Shown here: positions 8,543 to 17,369 of the stretch, one piece after another
Layout of the letters: the number at the start of each line of letters is the position of its first letter
Numbering within the stretch: position 1 is the first letter of the stretch
Origin: Bacillus sp. FJAT-25509
Lineage (GTDB): Bacteria; Bacillota; Bacilli; Bacillales; Bacillaceae_G
DNA length: 64,000 bases
Assembly: GCF_001420605.1 (NCBI RefSeq)
Contig: NZ_LJIZ01000023.1
Location: forward strand, 1 to 64,000
Direction of reading: 5' to 3'
The notes under the pieces: model-generated
What the model saw: the letters and a program-made list of their open reading frames with translations, nothing else
What the model was told of the DNA's origin: nothing
The model's database searches: none
Position numbers and translations under genes: made by a program

Positions 8543-9969
8543 ATGTTTTATATATTGTTTCAGAATGTGTACCATTTGTTAAATCGGGAGGGCTTGCAGA
8601 TGTTGCAGGCGCTCTCCCGAAGTATTTAAATAAACTAAATATGAATGTAAGAGTAATGCTTCCATTCTACTCGTTAATTCCCGCTAAATATAGAGAAGAG
8701 GCTAAGCTAGTAAAAGAGCTTTCTATAAATCTAGGCTGGAGAAAACAGTATTGTGGTTTATTTGAATTGAAAGTAGAAGGAACAACCTATTATTTTATTG
8801 ATAACGAATACTATTTCAATCGTGATAAGTTGTACGGTCATTTTGATGATGGTGAGCGTTTTGCATTCTTTTCTTTAGCTGCAATTGAATGTATTAAAGA
8901 ATTAGACTTTAAACCAGATGTAATTCACTGTCACGACTGGCATACAGCAATGATCCCATTTTTCATGAAAGAGTATGGCGCATTAAAAGAGATTAATCCA
9001 AAAATGAAATCTGTTTTTACAATCCATAACCTTCAATTCCAAGGCGTATTTTCAAAAGAAGTAATGGACGATATGTTAGGTATTGATGAACAATATTTCC
9101 GCGATGACTATTTGAAATTTTACGATTGTATCAACTTTATGAAAGCTGGAATCATTTCAAGCGATTTCGTAACAACTGTTAGTCCAACTTATAAAGAAGA
9201 AATTAAGCATGAATTTTTTGGAGAGCAATTAGATGGACTATTACGTGAGCAAGATCACAAACTTTTTGGGATTGTAAACGGAATCGATGAAACAATTTAT
9301 AATCCATCTACTGATCGAAAAATTTACTCTAATTTCGATGAATTTACCATCGAAAATAAGACAGAAAATAAATTGAAATTGCAGGAGTCACTTGCATTAA
9401 AAGTGGATGAAAATATTCCTATTATTGCAATGGTTTCCCGATTAACAAGTCAAAAAGGCATTGACCTCATTCAACACGTATTCCCTCAAATGATGGATCA
9501 TAATGTCCAAGTAGTCATTTTAGGTTCTGGTGATGAAGAATTCGAGAACTTTTTTAAAGCAATGGAGCATAACTACTACGATAAAGTAAGAGCTTATATT
9601 GGATTTGATGAAGGCTTTGCTCATCAGATTTATGCAGGTGCAGATTTATTCCTTATGCCTTCTCTATTTGAACCATGTGGACTAGGTCAGCTTATTGCGA
9701 TGAAGTACGGGTGTGTTCCTATTGTAAGAGAGACTGGGGGGCTAAATGATACTGTCCAGTCATATAATGAAGAGACGAAGAGTGGAACTGGTTTTACTTT
9801 TAGTAACTATAATGCTCACGATATGCTTCACACAATTGAACGTGGATTGAGTATTTATGAGAATAAAAAACATTGGAAATCAGTCAGAAGGAATGCAATT
9901 AGAAGAGATTCAAGTTGGTTAAAATCTGCTAAAGAATATGCAAAATTATATATGCAGTCTTCAAAGTAA
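8536..9969 (+). CDS. glgA: Glycogen synthase GlgA (ADP-glucose type)
   Basis: It elongates glycogen from ADP-glucose. It is a GT5 enzyme with two Rossmann domains. The N-terminal substrate loop KSGGLADVAG begins at K16, HDWHTA and TIHNLQFQG follow, and the C-terminal part has the E-x7-E region FEPCGLGQLIAMKYG. The length, 477 aa, is normal. The start is GTG at 8536 with AGGAG 10 nt upstream; it overlaps glgD by 7 nt. No better ATG precedes the conserved N-terminal motif. Confidence 0.95.
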   Translation: MVNVLYIVSECVPFVKSGGLADVAGALPKYLNKLNMNVRVMLPFYSLIPAKYREEAKLVKELSINLGWRKQYCGLFELKVEGTTYYFIDNEYYFNRDKLYGHFDDGERFAFFSLAAIECIKELDFKPDVIHCHDWHTAMIPFFMKEYGALKEINPKMKSVFTIHNLQFQGVFSKEVMDDMLGIDEQYFRDDYLKFYDCINFMKAGIISSDFVTTVSPTYKEEIKHEFFGEQLDGLLREQDHKLFGIVNGIDETIYNPSTDRKIYSNFDEFTIENKTENKLKLQESLALKVDENIPIIAMVSRLTSQKGIDLIQHVFPQMMDHNVQVVILGSGDEEFENFFKAMEHNYYDKVRAYIGFDEGFAHQIYAGADLFLMPSLFEPCGLGQLIAMKYGCVPIVRETGGLNDTVQSYNEETKSGTGFTFSNYNAHDMLHTIERGLSIYENKKHWKSVRRNAIRRDSSWLKSAKEYAKLYMQSSK

Positions 9970-9994
9970 AAATCTTTTAGGGCGAGGTGATTCC

Positions 9995-12403
9995 ATGTTT
10001 TCTAGTGTGGAGGAGTTTGAGTTGTGTTTTAAAGAGAAACTAGAAAGTATGCATGGAAAGAGTACTGCAGATAGCACTACTCAAGAGCAATTTCAAACAC
10101 TCGGAACGATGATTCGCGAACATATAAGCGGTAATTGGTTAGGAACGAGTGAACAATACCGCTTAGAGCGAAAAAAACAAGTTTATTATTTATCAATTGA
10201 ATTCTTATTAGGAAAGCTTTTGAAAAGTAATTTAATTCATCTAGGGCTTAGAGAGTTATGTGAATCTGGCCTCGAGAGATTAGGAATTTCTTTAAGTGAT
10301 CTTGAGGAGTTTGAAAGTGATGCTGGACTTGGAAATGGTGGACTTGGACGATTAGCATCATGTTTTCTGGATTCGTTAGCATCACAAGACTTGCCAGGTC
10401 ATGGATGTGGCATCCGCTACAAACATGGTCTATTTGACCAAAAAATTGTTGATGGATATCAAGTGGAGCTACCTGAGCAATGGCTGAAATACGGAAATGT
10501 TTGGGAAGTTAGAAGAGATGATGAAGCAATTGAAGTTTTATTCGGCGGGGAAGTAGAAGCATTTAATAATAAAAATCGGTTGGAATTCCGCCTTCATGAT
10601 GCAGAAGCAATCACAGCGGTACCGTATGATTTACCGATTATTGGCTACCATACAAACACGGTAAATACATTGAGACTATGGAGTGCTGAAGCGTCTACTC
10701 ATTCCTCAAATAAATCACTGATGAAATATAAGCGAGAGGCAGAAGCAGTTTCAGAATTCTTATATCCAGATGATACACATGATGAAGGAAAGATTTTACG
10801 TCTAAAACAGCAATATTTTTTAGTTTCTGCAAGTATTCAAAGAATAGTAGATTCATATAAGGAGCAGTATGGTAATATTCGTAAGCTTCATGAAGAAATT
10901 GCTATTCATGTAAATGATACACATCCAGTTTTAGCGATTCCAGAGTTAATGAGAATTTTAATTGATGTTGAAAAGTTATCCTGGGATGAAGCATGGGAAA
11001 TTACAACTCAAACGATTTCATATACGAATCATACAACTTTATCAGAAGCACTTGAAAAATGGCGAGTTGATTTATTTAAGCCTTTATTGCCAAGAATTTA
11101 TATGATTGTAGAAGAAATAAACGAAAGATATTGTAAAGAGCTTTGGAACAAATACCCTGGTGATTGGGATCGAATTGAACAAATGGCTATTATTGCTCAT
11201 GGAGTCGTTAAAATGGCTCATTTAGCAATTGTAGGCAGTAAGAGCGTTAATGGGGTTGCTGAAATCCACACCGAAATTTTAAAACAAAGAGAAATGAAGC
11301 TTTTTTATGAGTATGAACCATTCAAGTTTAATAATAAAACAAATGGTATTACACATAGAAGATGGTTACTCCAATGTAATCCTGAGCTTAGTAGCTTAAT
11401 AAATGATTCGATCGGAGACGGTTGGATACACGAACCAACTCAACTTGAGAATCTATTAGAATATCAAAATGACGATGCATTCTTATCGCAATTTATGGAT
11501 GTAAAGAAAAAGAGAAAAGAAGTTCTCGAACATTATGTTCACTATACAAATGGAATTGCATTAGATACAGATTCAATCTTTGATATTCAAGTAAAAAGGA
11601 TGCATGCATATAAAAGACAATTATTAAATGTTTTACATATCATGTATTTATATAATCGTTTGAAGGAAGATTCACATTTTAAAATGCATCCTAGAACCTT
11701 TATTTTTGGAGCAAAAGCATCTCCTGGCTACTACTTTGCTAAGAAAATCATTAAATTAATTCATTCAGTGGCTGATATTGTTAATAATGATCGCTATATA
11801 AGTCAATTTATTAAAGTGATTTTTATTGAAAATTATCGAGTTTCATTAGGTGAAATTATTTTTCCAGCAGCGGATGTTAGTGAACAAATTTCGACAGCAA
11901 GTAAAGAAGCTTCAGGTACTGGTAATATGAAATTTATGATGAACGGTGCTTTAACGCTTGGTACACTTGACGGTGCAAATATTGAAATTTTAAGAGAAGT
12001 TGGCGAGGAGAATATTTTTACATTCGGACTTACAGCTGACGAGGTATTAAATTATTACCAATATGGTGGATATAAAAGCAGTGATTATTACCATCATGAT
12101 CTGCGAATAAAAAAGGCGTTAGATCAAATGCTTCACGGATTATTTCCGTTACCAAGAGAAGAATTTGAACCAATTTTTGATTCGCTCATGTCTTATAATG
12201 ATGAGTATTTCTTACTTAGAGATTTCTCTTCATATGTGAAAGCGCATGAATGTATTAATAACACGTATCAAAATAAAAGGGATTGGGCTATAAAGAGTCT
12301 TAACAATGTTGCGAAATCAGGATTTTTTACGAGTGATCGCACGATTCGTCAATACGCATCAGAAATATGGAATATTCATCAAAGAACTTTACACCATTCT
12401 TAA
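9995..12403 (+). CDS. glgP: Glycogen phosphorylase GlgP
   Basis: It releases glucose-1-phosphate from glycogen chain ends (GT35, PLP-dependent). The PLP lysine is K646 in EASGTGNMKFMMNGA. Near the N terminus is DAGLGNGGLGRLASCFLDS, the usual signature. The length is 802 aa. The reading frame is open upstream into glgA, but GAGGTGA at 9984-9990 and the conserved N terminus point to the ATG at 9995. It is the last gene of the operon, so synthesis and breakdown are encoded together; a terminator follows directly. Confidence 0.96.
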   Translation: MFSSVEEFELCFKEKLESMHGKSTADSTTQEQFQTLGTMIREHISGNWLGTSEQYRLERKKQVYYLSIEFLLGKLLKSNLIHLGLRELCESGLERLGISLSDLEEFESDAGLGNGGLGRLASCFLDSLASQDLPGHGCGIRYKHGLFDQKIVDGYQVELPEQWLKYGNVWEVRRDDEAIEVLFGGEVEAFNNKNRLEFRLHDAEAITAVPYDLPIIGYHTNTVNTLRLWSAEASTHSSNKSLMKYKREAEAVSEFLYPDDTHDEGKILRLKQQYFLVSASIQRIVDSYKEQYGNIRKLHEEIAIHVNDTHPVLAIPELMRILIDVEKLSWDEAWEITTQTISYTNHTTLSEALEKWRVDLFKPLLPRIYMIVEEINERYCKELWNKYPGDWDRIEQMAIIAHGVVKMAHLAIVGSKSVNGVAEIHTEILKQREMKLFYEYEPFKFNNKTNGITHRRWLLQCNPELSSLINDSIGDGWIHEPTQLENLLEYQNDDAFLSQFMDVKKKRKEVLEHYVHYTNGIALDTDSIFDIQVKRMHAYKRQLLNVLHIMYLYNRLKEDSHFKMHPRTFIFGAKASPGYYFAKKIIKLIHSVADIVNNDRYISQFIKVIFIENYRVSLGEIIFPAADVSEQISTASKEASGTGNMKFMMNGALTLGTLDGANIEILREVGEENIFTFGLTADEVLNYYQYGGYKSSDYYHHDLRIKKALDQMLHGLFPLPREEFEPIFDSLMSYNDEYFLLRDFSSYVKAHECINNTYQNKRDWAIKSLNNVAKSGFFTSDRTIRQYASEIWNIHQRTLHHS

Positions 12404-12431
12404 CCTCCTCTTAGTTTATTAGGAGGTTTTT
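12402..12431 (+). terminator. Terminator of the glg operon
   Basis: AACCTCCT and AGGAGGTT form a stem around an 11-nt loop, followed by a T run. The stop codon of glgP is inside the 5' edge. Confidence 0.9.
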
Positions 12432-12466
12432 CATATCTTGATGAAAAGCGAGAAAGGAGAGATACG

Positions 12467-13261
12467 TTGAAATTCCTTTCAGTTGACTATGATAAGGCCT
12501 TAGAATTATTACTTTGCATTGAACAGGCATATGCTCAGTTTGAGAATGATGGTAAATTTATGATTCCAGCAAGCTATTCATTAGTAGATACAATTAAAGC
12601 ATGTGCAATTAGCGAGCTAGAATGGTTTGGCTATATTATTGAAAATGATGAATCCGTGAACATTGTGTTTCGAGGAACGAAATCAGATTTGGATTGGTTA
12701 GCTGATTTAAAAATTGATCAAGACTTATTTCCTTATGTGATGAACGGTGGGTGTGTCCATTCGGGGTTTCTATCAATTTATCAATCTTGTCGAGAAATGC
12801 TTTTAGAAATTGTGAAGGAAAAGGCTCTTTCAAAAAAAATATTCATAACGGGTCATAGCTTAGGTGGTTCATTGGCCACGTTATTAGGATATGAAATAGC
12901 AATGACTGGAATTTGTAACCCGAATGTCTATTCATTTGGCTCTCCTAAAGTAGGGAATATAAAGTTTAAAGAAAACTATGATGAAAATGTTAGGCATAGT
13001 TTAAGATTTGTAAATTTATATGACATGGTCCCTTTAAGCCCGCCCTTTAAAGTAGAAGTGAAGCCATTAAACATTTTTTTAGAATACGTTCAAGTGAAAC
13101 ATCCAATCACTTTTTCACTAAATAAAGGGTCTATTAAGAATAGTCACCTTCTATCGACTTATATTGAAGGCGTTAAAAAGATGCAGTCGGATTATGATTA
13201 TACTCCAACCTTTACTTACAAAATACGTGAAGCAGAACCAGAAGAAGAGGAAGTAATCTAA
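12467..13261 (+). CDS. Lipase class 3 family alpha/beta hydrolase
   Basis: The 264-aa protein has the lipase-3 pattern: VFRGTKSDLDWLADL (oxyanion and lid region) and the nucleophile elbow ITGHSLGGSLATLLGYE with S131. The Asp and His of the triad are probably in LYDMVPL and in the C-terminal NSHLLSTY region. There is no signal peptide, so it is predicted to be cytoplasmic; the substrate is unknown. The start is TTG at 12467, chosen because AAAGGAGA lies 6 nt upstream and the next in-frame ATG would remove conserved sequence. It stands alone after the glg terminator. Confidence 0.82.
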   Translation: MKFLSVDYDKALELLLCIEQAYAQFENDGKFMIPASYSLVDTIKACAISELEWFGYIIENDESVNIVFRGTKSDLDWLADLKIDQDLFPYVMNGGCVHSGFLSIYQSCREMLLEIVKEKALSKKIFITGHSLGGSLATLLGYEIAMTGICNPNVYSFGSPKVGNIKFKENYDENVRHSLRFVNLYDMVPLSPPFKVEVKPLNIFLEYVQVKHPITFSLNKGSIKNSHLLSTYIEGVKKMQSDYDYTPTFTYKIREAEPEEEEVI

Positions 13262-13277
13262 TGGTTAATAGAACAGA

Positions 13278-13312
13278 AAAAAACTAGTCAAGATTTCGTT
13301 GACTAGTTTTTG
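13278..13312. terminator. Bidirectional terminator between convergent genes
   Basis: AAAAACTAGTCAA and TTGACTAGTTTTT form a near-perfect stem with A and T tails, serving the lipase gene and the convergent AIM24 gene. Confidence 0.88.
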
Positions 13313-13347
13313 TATGTATACAAAAAATGCTTTTAAAGTAGTCTAAA

Positions 13348-14136
13348 TTATTCTTTACCATCCAATAAATTACCAAGTCCACCTAATATACTACCTTCTT
13401 CTTTAGATGAATTTGGTAAGTATTGACCAATTCGAGAAGCTAATCTTGCTAAAGTTAATGATTGAACCCAAATTGTTCCAGGACCTTGTAATGTAGCGAA
13501 GAATAGACCTTCTCCTCCAAAAAGTGCAGTTTTTACATTTCCAACATATTCTATTTCATAATTAACATCACCAGTGAAGCCAACAATACATCCGGTATCG
13601 ATTTTAACTTTTTCACCTGGCTGAAGTGTTTTTTGGTAAATTGAACCACCAGCATGCAAGAAAGCAAGACCATCACCTTCGAGTTTTTGCATGATAAAGC
13701 CCTCACCACCGAATAGACCGGTACTCAATTTCTTTCTAAACTCGATTCCAACTGAAGTTCCTTTTGCTGCTGCCAAGAAAGAATCTTTTTGACAAATGAT
13801 TTTATTTCCATACTCATGTAAATCTAACGGTATAATTGTTCCAGGGTAAGGAGCGGAGAAACTAACAGTTTTTAAAGAGCTTGAACGGTTTGTAAAACTA
13901 GTCATAAACAAGCTTTCACCTGTAACAAGGCGCTTACCTGCTCCGACCAATTTTCCAAATAATCCACCTGATTGCGTTGAACCGTCACCAAATATTGTTT
14001 CAAGTTCGATACCATCATCCATCATCATCATTGCTCCGGCTTCAGCAACCACGGTCTCTTTTGGATCAAGCTCTACTTGTACAAACTGCATATCATGGCC
14101 ATGGATTTTATATGTAACTTCATGAGAATTTTTCAT
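13348..14136 (-). CDS. TIGR00266 / AIM24 family protein
   Basis: This 262-aa protein is of the AIM24 fold (jelly-roll beta protein), recognised from ETVVAEAGAMMMMDDGIE, SGGLFGKLVGAGKRLVTGES and repeated GGEG motifs (GLFGGEGFIMQKLEGDG, ALFGGEGLFFATLQGPG). The biochemical role of bacterial AIM24 proteins is not established. There are no membrane segments. AAAGGAGG precedes the ATG. It is convergent with the lipase gene and stands alone. Confidence 0.88.
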   Translation of the reverse strand: MKNSHEVTYKIHGHDMQFVQVELDPKETVVAEAGAMMMMDDGIELETIFGDGSTQSGGLFGKLVGAGKRLVTGESLFMTSFTNRSSSLKTVSFSAPYPGTIIPLDLHEYGNKIICQKDSFLAAAKGTSVGIEFRKKLSTGLFGGEGFIMQKLEGDGLAFLHAGGSIYQKTLQPGEKVKIDTGCIVGFTGDVNYEIEYVGNVKTALFGGEGLFFATLQGPGTIWVQSLTLARLASRIGQYLPNSSKEEGSILGGLGNLLDGKE

Positions 14137-14610
14137 TTTTATTCCTCCTTTTAGTTTAACTATACAAATATTGTAATACTAAAATCTAGTTATTTAATAA
14201 TAAAAAATTTGATAAATTATTACAGAATCCTCGATTATTTTGACTAATTAATGAGAAAATATACCATTTTTAAAGAAAGCTAGGTAGGTCAAAATGTATA
14301 AAAGATAAATATTAAGAATTATATAAAAAATTCTCTCAATTTAGCCCGAGTGTCATTGACGCTCTTTTTCAGATATGATATATTTAAGTTACTATTAACT
14401 GCATATTTATTTGAAGGTAAGAAATTAACGATACATTTGCACTACAAAATTTTTAGTAACGCTCATTTTTCTTTGTCTTGAAAAGAAGTTTTGACCACTT
14501 TCAATGTTGTAGCAATCCTTTAGCCGATTGGACAATGACGTTCTTTTTCTTTACCCCTCTTTTATGCACGCATTAATAGTGTATATATGTATTTTTAGGA
14601 GGTATTATCG
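14137..14610. other. Intergenic stretch with the cold-shock gene promoter and long leader
   Basis: No gene is seen in these 474 nt. A promoter at 14356-14384 would give a leader of about 220 nt before the csp start. A partly repeated motif, TTAGCC...TGACG(C/T)TCTTTTTC, occurs at 14340-14370 and at 14519-14549. Confidence 0.55.
14356..14384 (+). promoter_or_regulatory. Sigma-A promoter for the cold-shock gene
   Basis: TTGACG (14356-14361), a 17-nt spacer and TATATT (14379-14384). The resulting long untranslated leader is typical of cold-shock genes, where it controls mRNA stability and translation. Confidence 0.6.
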
Positions 14611-14811
14611 ATGGAATTCGGTAAAGTTAAATGGTTTAACAGCGAAAAAGGATTTGGATTCATCCAAACTGAAAGTGGAAACGACGTATTCGTACACTTC
14701 TCTGCAATTCAAGGCGAAGGTTTCAAAACTTTAGAAGAAGGTCAAGAAGTTCAATTCGAAATCATCGAAGGAAACCGTGGACCACAAGCAGCTAACGTAA
14801 ACAAAAAATAA
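14611..14811 (+). CDS. Cold-shock protein (CspA/CspB family)
   Basis: This 66-aa nucleic-acid-binding OB-fold protein contains RNP1 KGFGFI (residues 13-18) and RNP2 VFVHF (26-30). It is an RNA chaperone that melts structured RNA, with the usual family length. TAGGAGG lies 9 nt before the ATG. The codon use is that of a highly expressed gene. It is monocistronic, with a long leader and a strong terminator. Several csp paralogues usually exist in such genomes, so a specific letter cannot be assigned. Confidence 0.95.
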   Translation: MEFGKVKWFNSEKGFGFIQTESGNDVFVHFSAIQGEGFKTLEEGQEVQFEIIEGNRGPQAANVNKK

Positions 14812-14825
14812 TTTTTGTTATGTTC

Positions 14826-14853
14826 AAGGCATCCTTTTTTAGGATGCCTTTTT
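14826..14853. terminator. Terminator between csp and tspO (convergent)
   Basis: AAGGCATCC and GGATGCCTT form a 9-bp stem followed by T residues on the plus strand, with an A run on the other side. Confidence 0.9.
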
Positions 14854-14869
14854 ATATTAATCTAGAAAT

Positions 14870-15334
14870 CTATCTATTTAGTACGTAGATATTGTAGTTT
14901 AAATAGGTTGCAAATAATGACCAAATAGAATAGGGAATGAGTAATACAAATGAAGTTTTTGAATGTTTGTAAGCGATGGTCGTTAAAAGAATTGCTGTAA
15001 CAAAGACGAGTCCACAGTCGATTGTAGCCATCAATAAATCTTTTTGTTTGAATTGAAAATAGCTAAACAACTGGTTAAATACATAATTAATAATAAATAC
15101 AAAATAAAACCATTTTGCTTTTTTAAAGGATTTTCCTAAAGAAACGATTATACATACGCTTAAAGAAATAAAAGAATATAAGAATGCCCAAATGATTCCG
15201 ATTGTTTTATCTGAAGGAGTATAGCTAGGTTTAATTAGATGACTATACCACTCGTAGTCGATTGGAAATAAAATAGATGAAATAAAAAATAAACAGTATA
15301 AGGAGAAAAATAATACAATTAACTTAATATCCAT
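14870..15334 (-). CDS. TspO/MBR family membrane protein
   Basis: This 154-aa protein has five hydrophobic segments, as in TspO/MBR (tryptophan-rich sensory protein). Family features are visible: EWYSHLIKPSYTPSD after the first segment, IIWAFLYSFI, and the C-terminal SIWSLFATYLNYNIY. Such proteins bind tetrapyrroles in the membrane; the physiological role in Bacillus is uncertain. It has fewer tryptophans than typical members. GAGGAGG-type ribosome bases lie upstream of the ATG. It is convergent with csp and stands alone. Confidence 0.85.
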   Translation of the reverse strand: MDIKLIVLFFSLYCLFFISSILFPIDYEWYSHLIKPSYTPSDKTIGIIWAFLYSFISLSVCIIVSLGKSFKKAKWFYFVFIINYVFNQLFSYFQFKQKDLLMATIDCGLVFVTAILLTTIAYKHSKTSFVLLIPYSIWSLFATYLNYNIYVLNR

Positions 15335-15442
15335 AAAACCTCCTCAATTAAGTTGTCTTGATTAAGTATATGTATTTAATTTAAAAATATAAAAAAAACG
15401 ACCACATTGTAGTAATCGTTTTTTAATAAAATTTCAACTCAT

Positions 15443-16192
15443 TTAGTACTTTTCAATGTCTTTCACATCAATTTCAGATAATTCTCCGTTTAAAGCTTGT
15501 TCTTCGTAATCATCAAGATCTTGTTCATATTGTTCATGTTTTTTTGTAGGGTAGACAGTTTGATTTTTTCCGTAAATATCAGTACCGATAAAGTTTTCAA
15601 ATTCTTCTACATAACCTACATTTTCATAGCTCTCAGTAAATGTGCTTCCATACTCCTCAATATTATTAAATTCAAAATCAGACGGTGTTTGAGAATTTCC
15701 GTATCTTTCAACATCTTGTAAAGCATCTTCGGCGTCATACATCATTGAGCGATCTTTAGGATCTCTACTAAATGGAGGGTTTAGTACTTCTTCCTCAACG
15801 GGACGATCGTATCTTATACTTGAACTTGAAATATGCTGATCATGAGTATGTTCGATCATCGCTTTTGCTGTAGGAAGAGCTTGTAACCGTTCAAACGGTA
15901 TTTCTTCACCACTTACTTCACATATACCATATGTTCCATTTTCAATTTTTTCTAACGCTGCATTAACATCAATTAGTTCGTTTCTTAAATGCTCATGAAG
16001 TGAAATGTCCTTTTCACGTTCAAATAATTCAGTTCCTAAATCTCCTGGATGGTTGTCTGCAAGTGAAAGCTCATCAACAGAATCTCTAAGTGAGTATGGT
16101 GTAAAGGCTGGATCATTAAGTCTTTCTTCTATATGTTGTTTTTGTTTCAGTAATTCGTTTTTAAATGTTTGGATTTGTGATTGTGAAAGCAT
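15443..16192 (-). CDS. yteA: YteA-family protein (DksA/TraR-like)
   Basis: This 249-aa protein has a coiled-coil-forming N terminus and the DksA/TraR-like core GTYGICEVSGEEIPFERL (about residues 97-115), followed by an acidic tail rich in Glu, Asp and Tyr. Only one cysteine remains of the four that bind zinc in DksA, as in YteA-type proteins annotated as sporulation proteins. The frame is open to 16231, but AAAAGGGGGAGC sits just before two ATG codons at 16195 and 16192. The second has better spacing and is chosen. The function is not established. Confidence 0.8.
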   Translation of the reverse strand: MLSQSQIQTFKNELLKQKQHIEERLNDPAFTPYSLRDSVDELSLADNHPGDLGTELFEREKDISLHEHLRNELIDVNAALEKIENGTYGICEVSGEEIPFERLQALPTAKAMIEHTHDQHISSSSIRYDRPVEEEVLNPPFSRDPKDRSMMYDAEDALQDVERYGNSQTPSDFEFNNIEEYGSTFTESYENVGYVEEFENFIGTDIYGKNQTVYPTKKHEQYEQDLDDYEEQALNGELSEIDVKDIEKY

Positions 16193-16291
16193 CATGCTCC
16201 CCCTTTTCAATAAATGAATATGACTATCCATATTTTGTTCAAAAAGGAGGAAAACATGAATTAAGTTTTTTGAGGAATTGTTCTGTCTTAA

Positions 16292-17215
16292 TTAGGAAAA
16301 AATATTTCCAATTATTAAGCCTATAACAAGAAGGAATCCCATTATAGTATTTGTTTTTGCTGTTGCTGCCATGGCTGGCATCATTTCCATTGGTTGAGTT
16401 TTACCTATAAATCCTTTTGTTGCTTTTATTGCAACAGGAATACTTATTAATGAAATAAGTGCAAAAGGTGTAATTAAATTCATGATAACAAATACAATAA
16501 CTAAAGCATATGCAACGGCAAATAGTGAACCAATAAAGATAATTGCATTCTTTTTACCTAATAAGATAACAAGTGTTTTTCGTCCATTTTCCTTGTCATT
16601 ATCTAGGTCACGAATATTGTTTGCTGTTAAAATTGCTCCAATTGTAATTGAAGTAGGAATAGAAAGTAAGATCACATTTGATGGTAAATTTCCAGCTTGA
16701 ATATAGTAAGTAATACCAATAATTACAACTCCCATAAAAAAGCCCGCAACTAACTCACCAAATGGAGTGTATGCGATTGGAAGTGGTCCTCCAGTATAAA
16801 AATAAGCTGCTGCCATACAAATAAGTCCAATAACTGCTATCCACCAGCTACTTTGAATACAAATATAAATGCCTAGTAGAAGAGCGATACCAAAAAAAGT
16901 AAAAGCAAGATTTAAGACAGTTGAAGGTTTAATACCATCCCTTACGATTGCTCCTCCGATACCGACAGAACCTTCATGATCTAGCCCTCTTTTATAATCA
17001 TAATATTCATTAATCATATTTGCAGCGGCTTGGATCAGTAAACTTGCAATAAGCATTGAAAGAAATAAAAGTAAATGAAATGAGTGATCTATGTGCGCTA
17101 ACATTGTTCCAATCGCAACAGGAATGAACGCTGCGGTTAATGTATGTGGTCTTAATAAATTCCACCATGTTCTAAAACCTGTTGAGGAAGTTGGAGATTG
17201 AACAGTTGGTTGCAT
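16292..17215 (-). CDS. menA: 1,4-dihydroxy-2-naphthoate polyprenyltransferase MenA
   Basis: It joins DHNA to a polyprenyl chain to give demethylmenaquinone. The 307-aa UbiA-family membrane protein has about eight or nine membrane segments. The two Asp-rich loops are NMINEYYDYKRGLD and NIRDLDNDKENGRKT. GGAGGATGTTAAC precedes the ATG. It is divergent from menF, with 154 nt between them, so it is separately transcribed but probably co-regulated with the other men genes. Confidence 0.94.
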   Translation of the reverse strand: MQPTVQSPTSSTGFRTWWNLLRPHTLTAAFIPVAIGTMLAHIDHSFHLLLFLSMLIASLLIQAAANMINEYYDYKRGLDHEGSVGIGGAIVRDGIKPSTVLNLAFTFFGIALLLGIYICIQSSWWIAVIGLICMAAAYFYTGGPLPIAYTPFGELVAGFFMGVVIIGITYYIQAGNLPSNVILLSIPTSITIGAILTANNIRDLDNDKENGRKTLVILLGKKNAIIFIGSLFAVAYALVIVFVIMNLITPFALISLISIPVAIKATKGFIGKTQPMEMMPAMAATAKTNTIMGFLLVIGLIIGNIFS

Positions 17216-17293
17216 GTTAACATCCTCCTTTTTAATATTATTTGAAAATGTAGGTCATTTTACTTTAAAAAAGTATGGACGAACTTCATAAAA

Positions 17294-17322
17294 TTGACAG
17301 TCTACATTCATCGTTGTATCTT
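17294..17322 (+). promoter_or_regulatory. Sigma-A promoter of the menFDHB operon
   Basis: TTGACA (17294-17299), a 17-nt spacer and TATCTT (17317-17322), 48 nt before the menF start. Confidence 0.65.
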
Positions 17323-17369
17323 TAGTTATATCATGTATTTAACGTATATTTAAGCTAGGGGGAACTATT

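Noticed and set aside
14528-14734. Open frame overlapping the cold-shock gene
   Set aside because: It is in another frame of csp, without a ribosome site.
16251-16265. AAAGGAGG followed by ATG AAT TAA upstream of yteA on the plus strand
   Set aside because: A good ribosome site but a two-codon frame; treated as chance.
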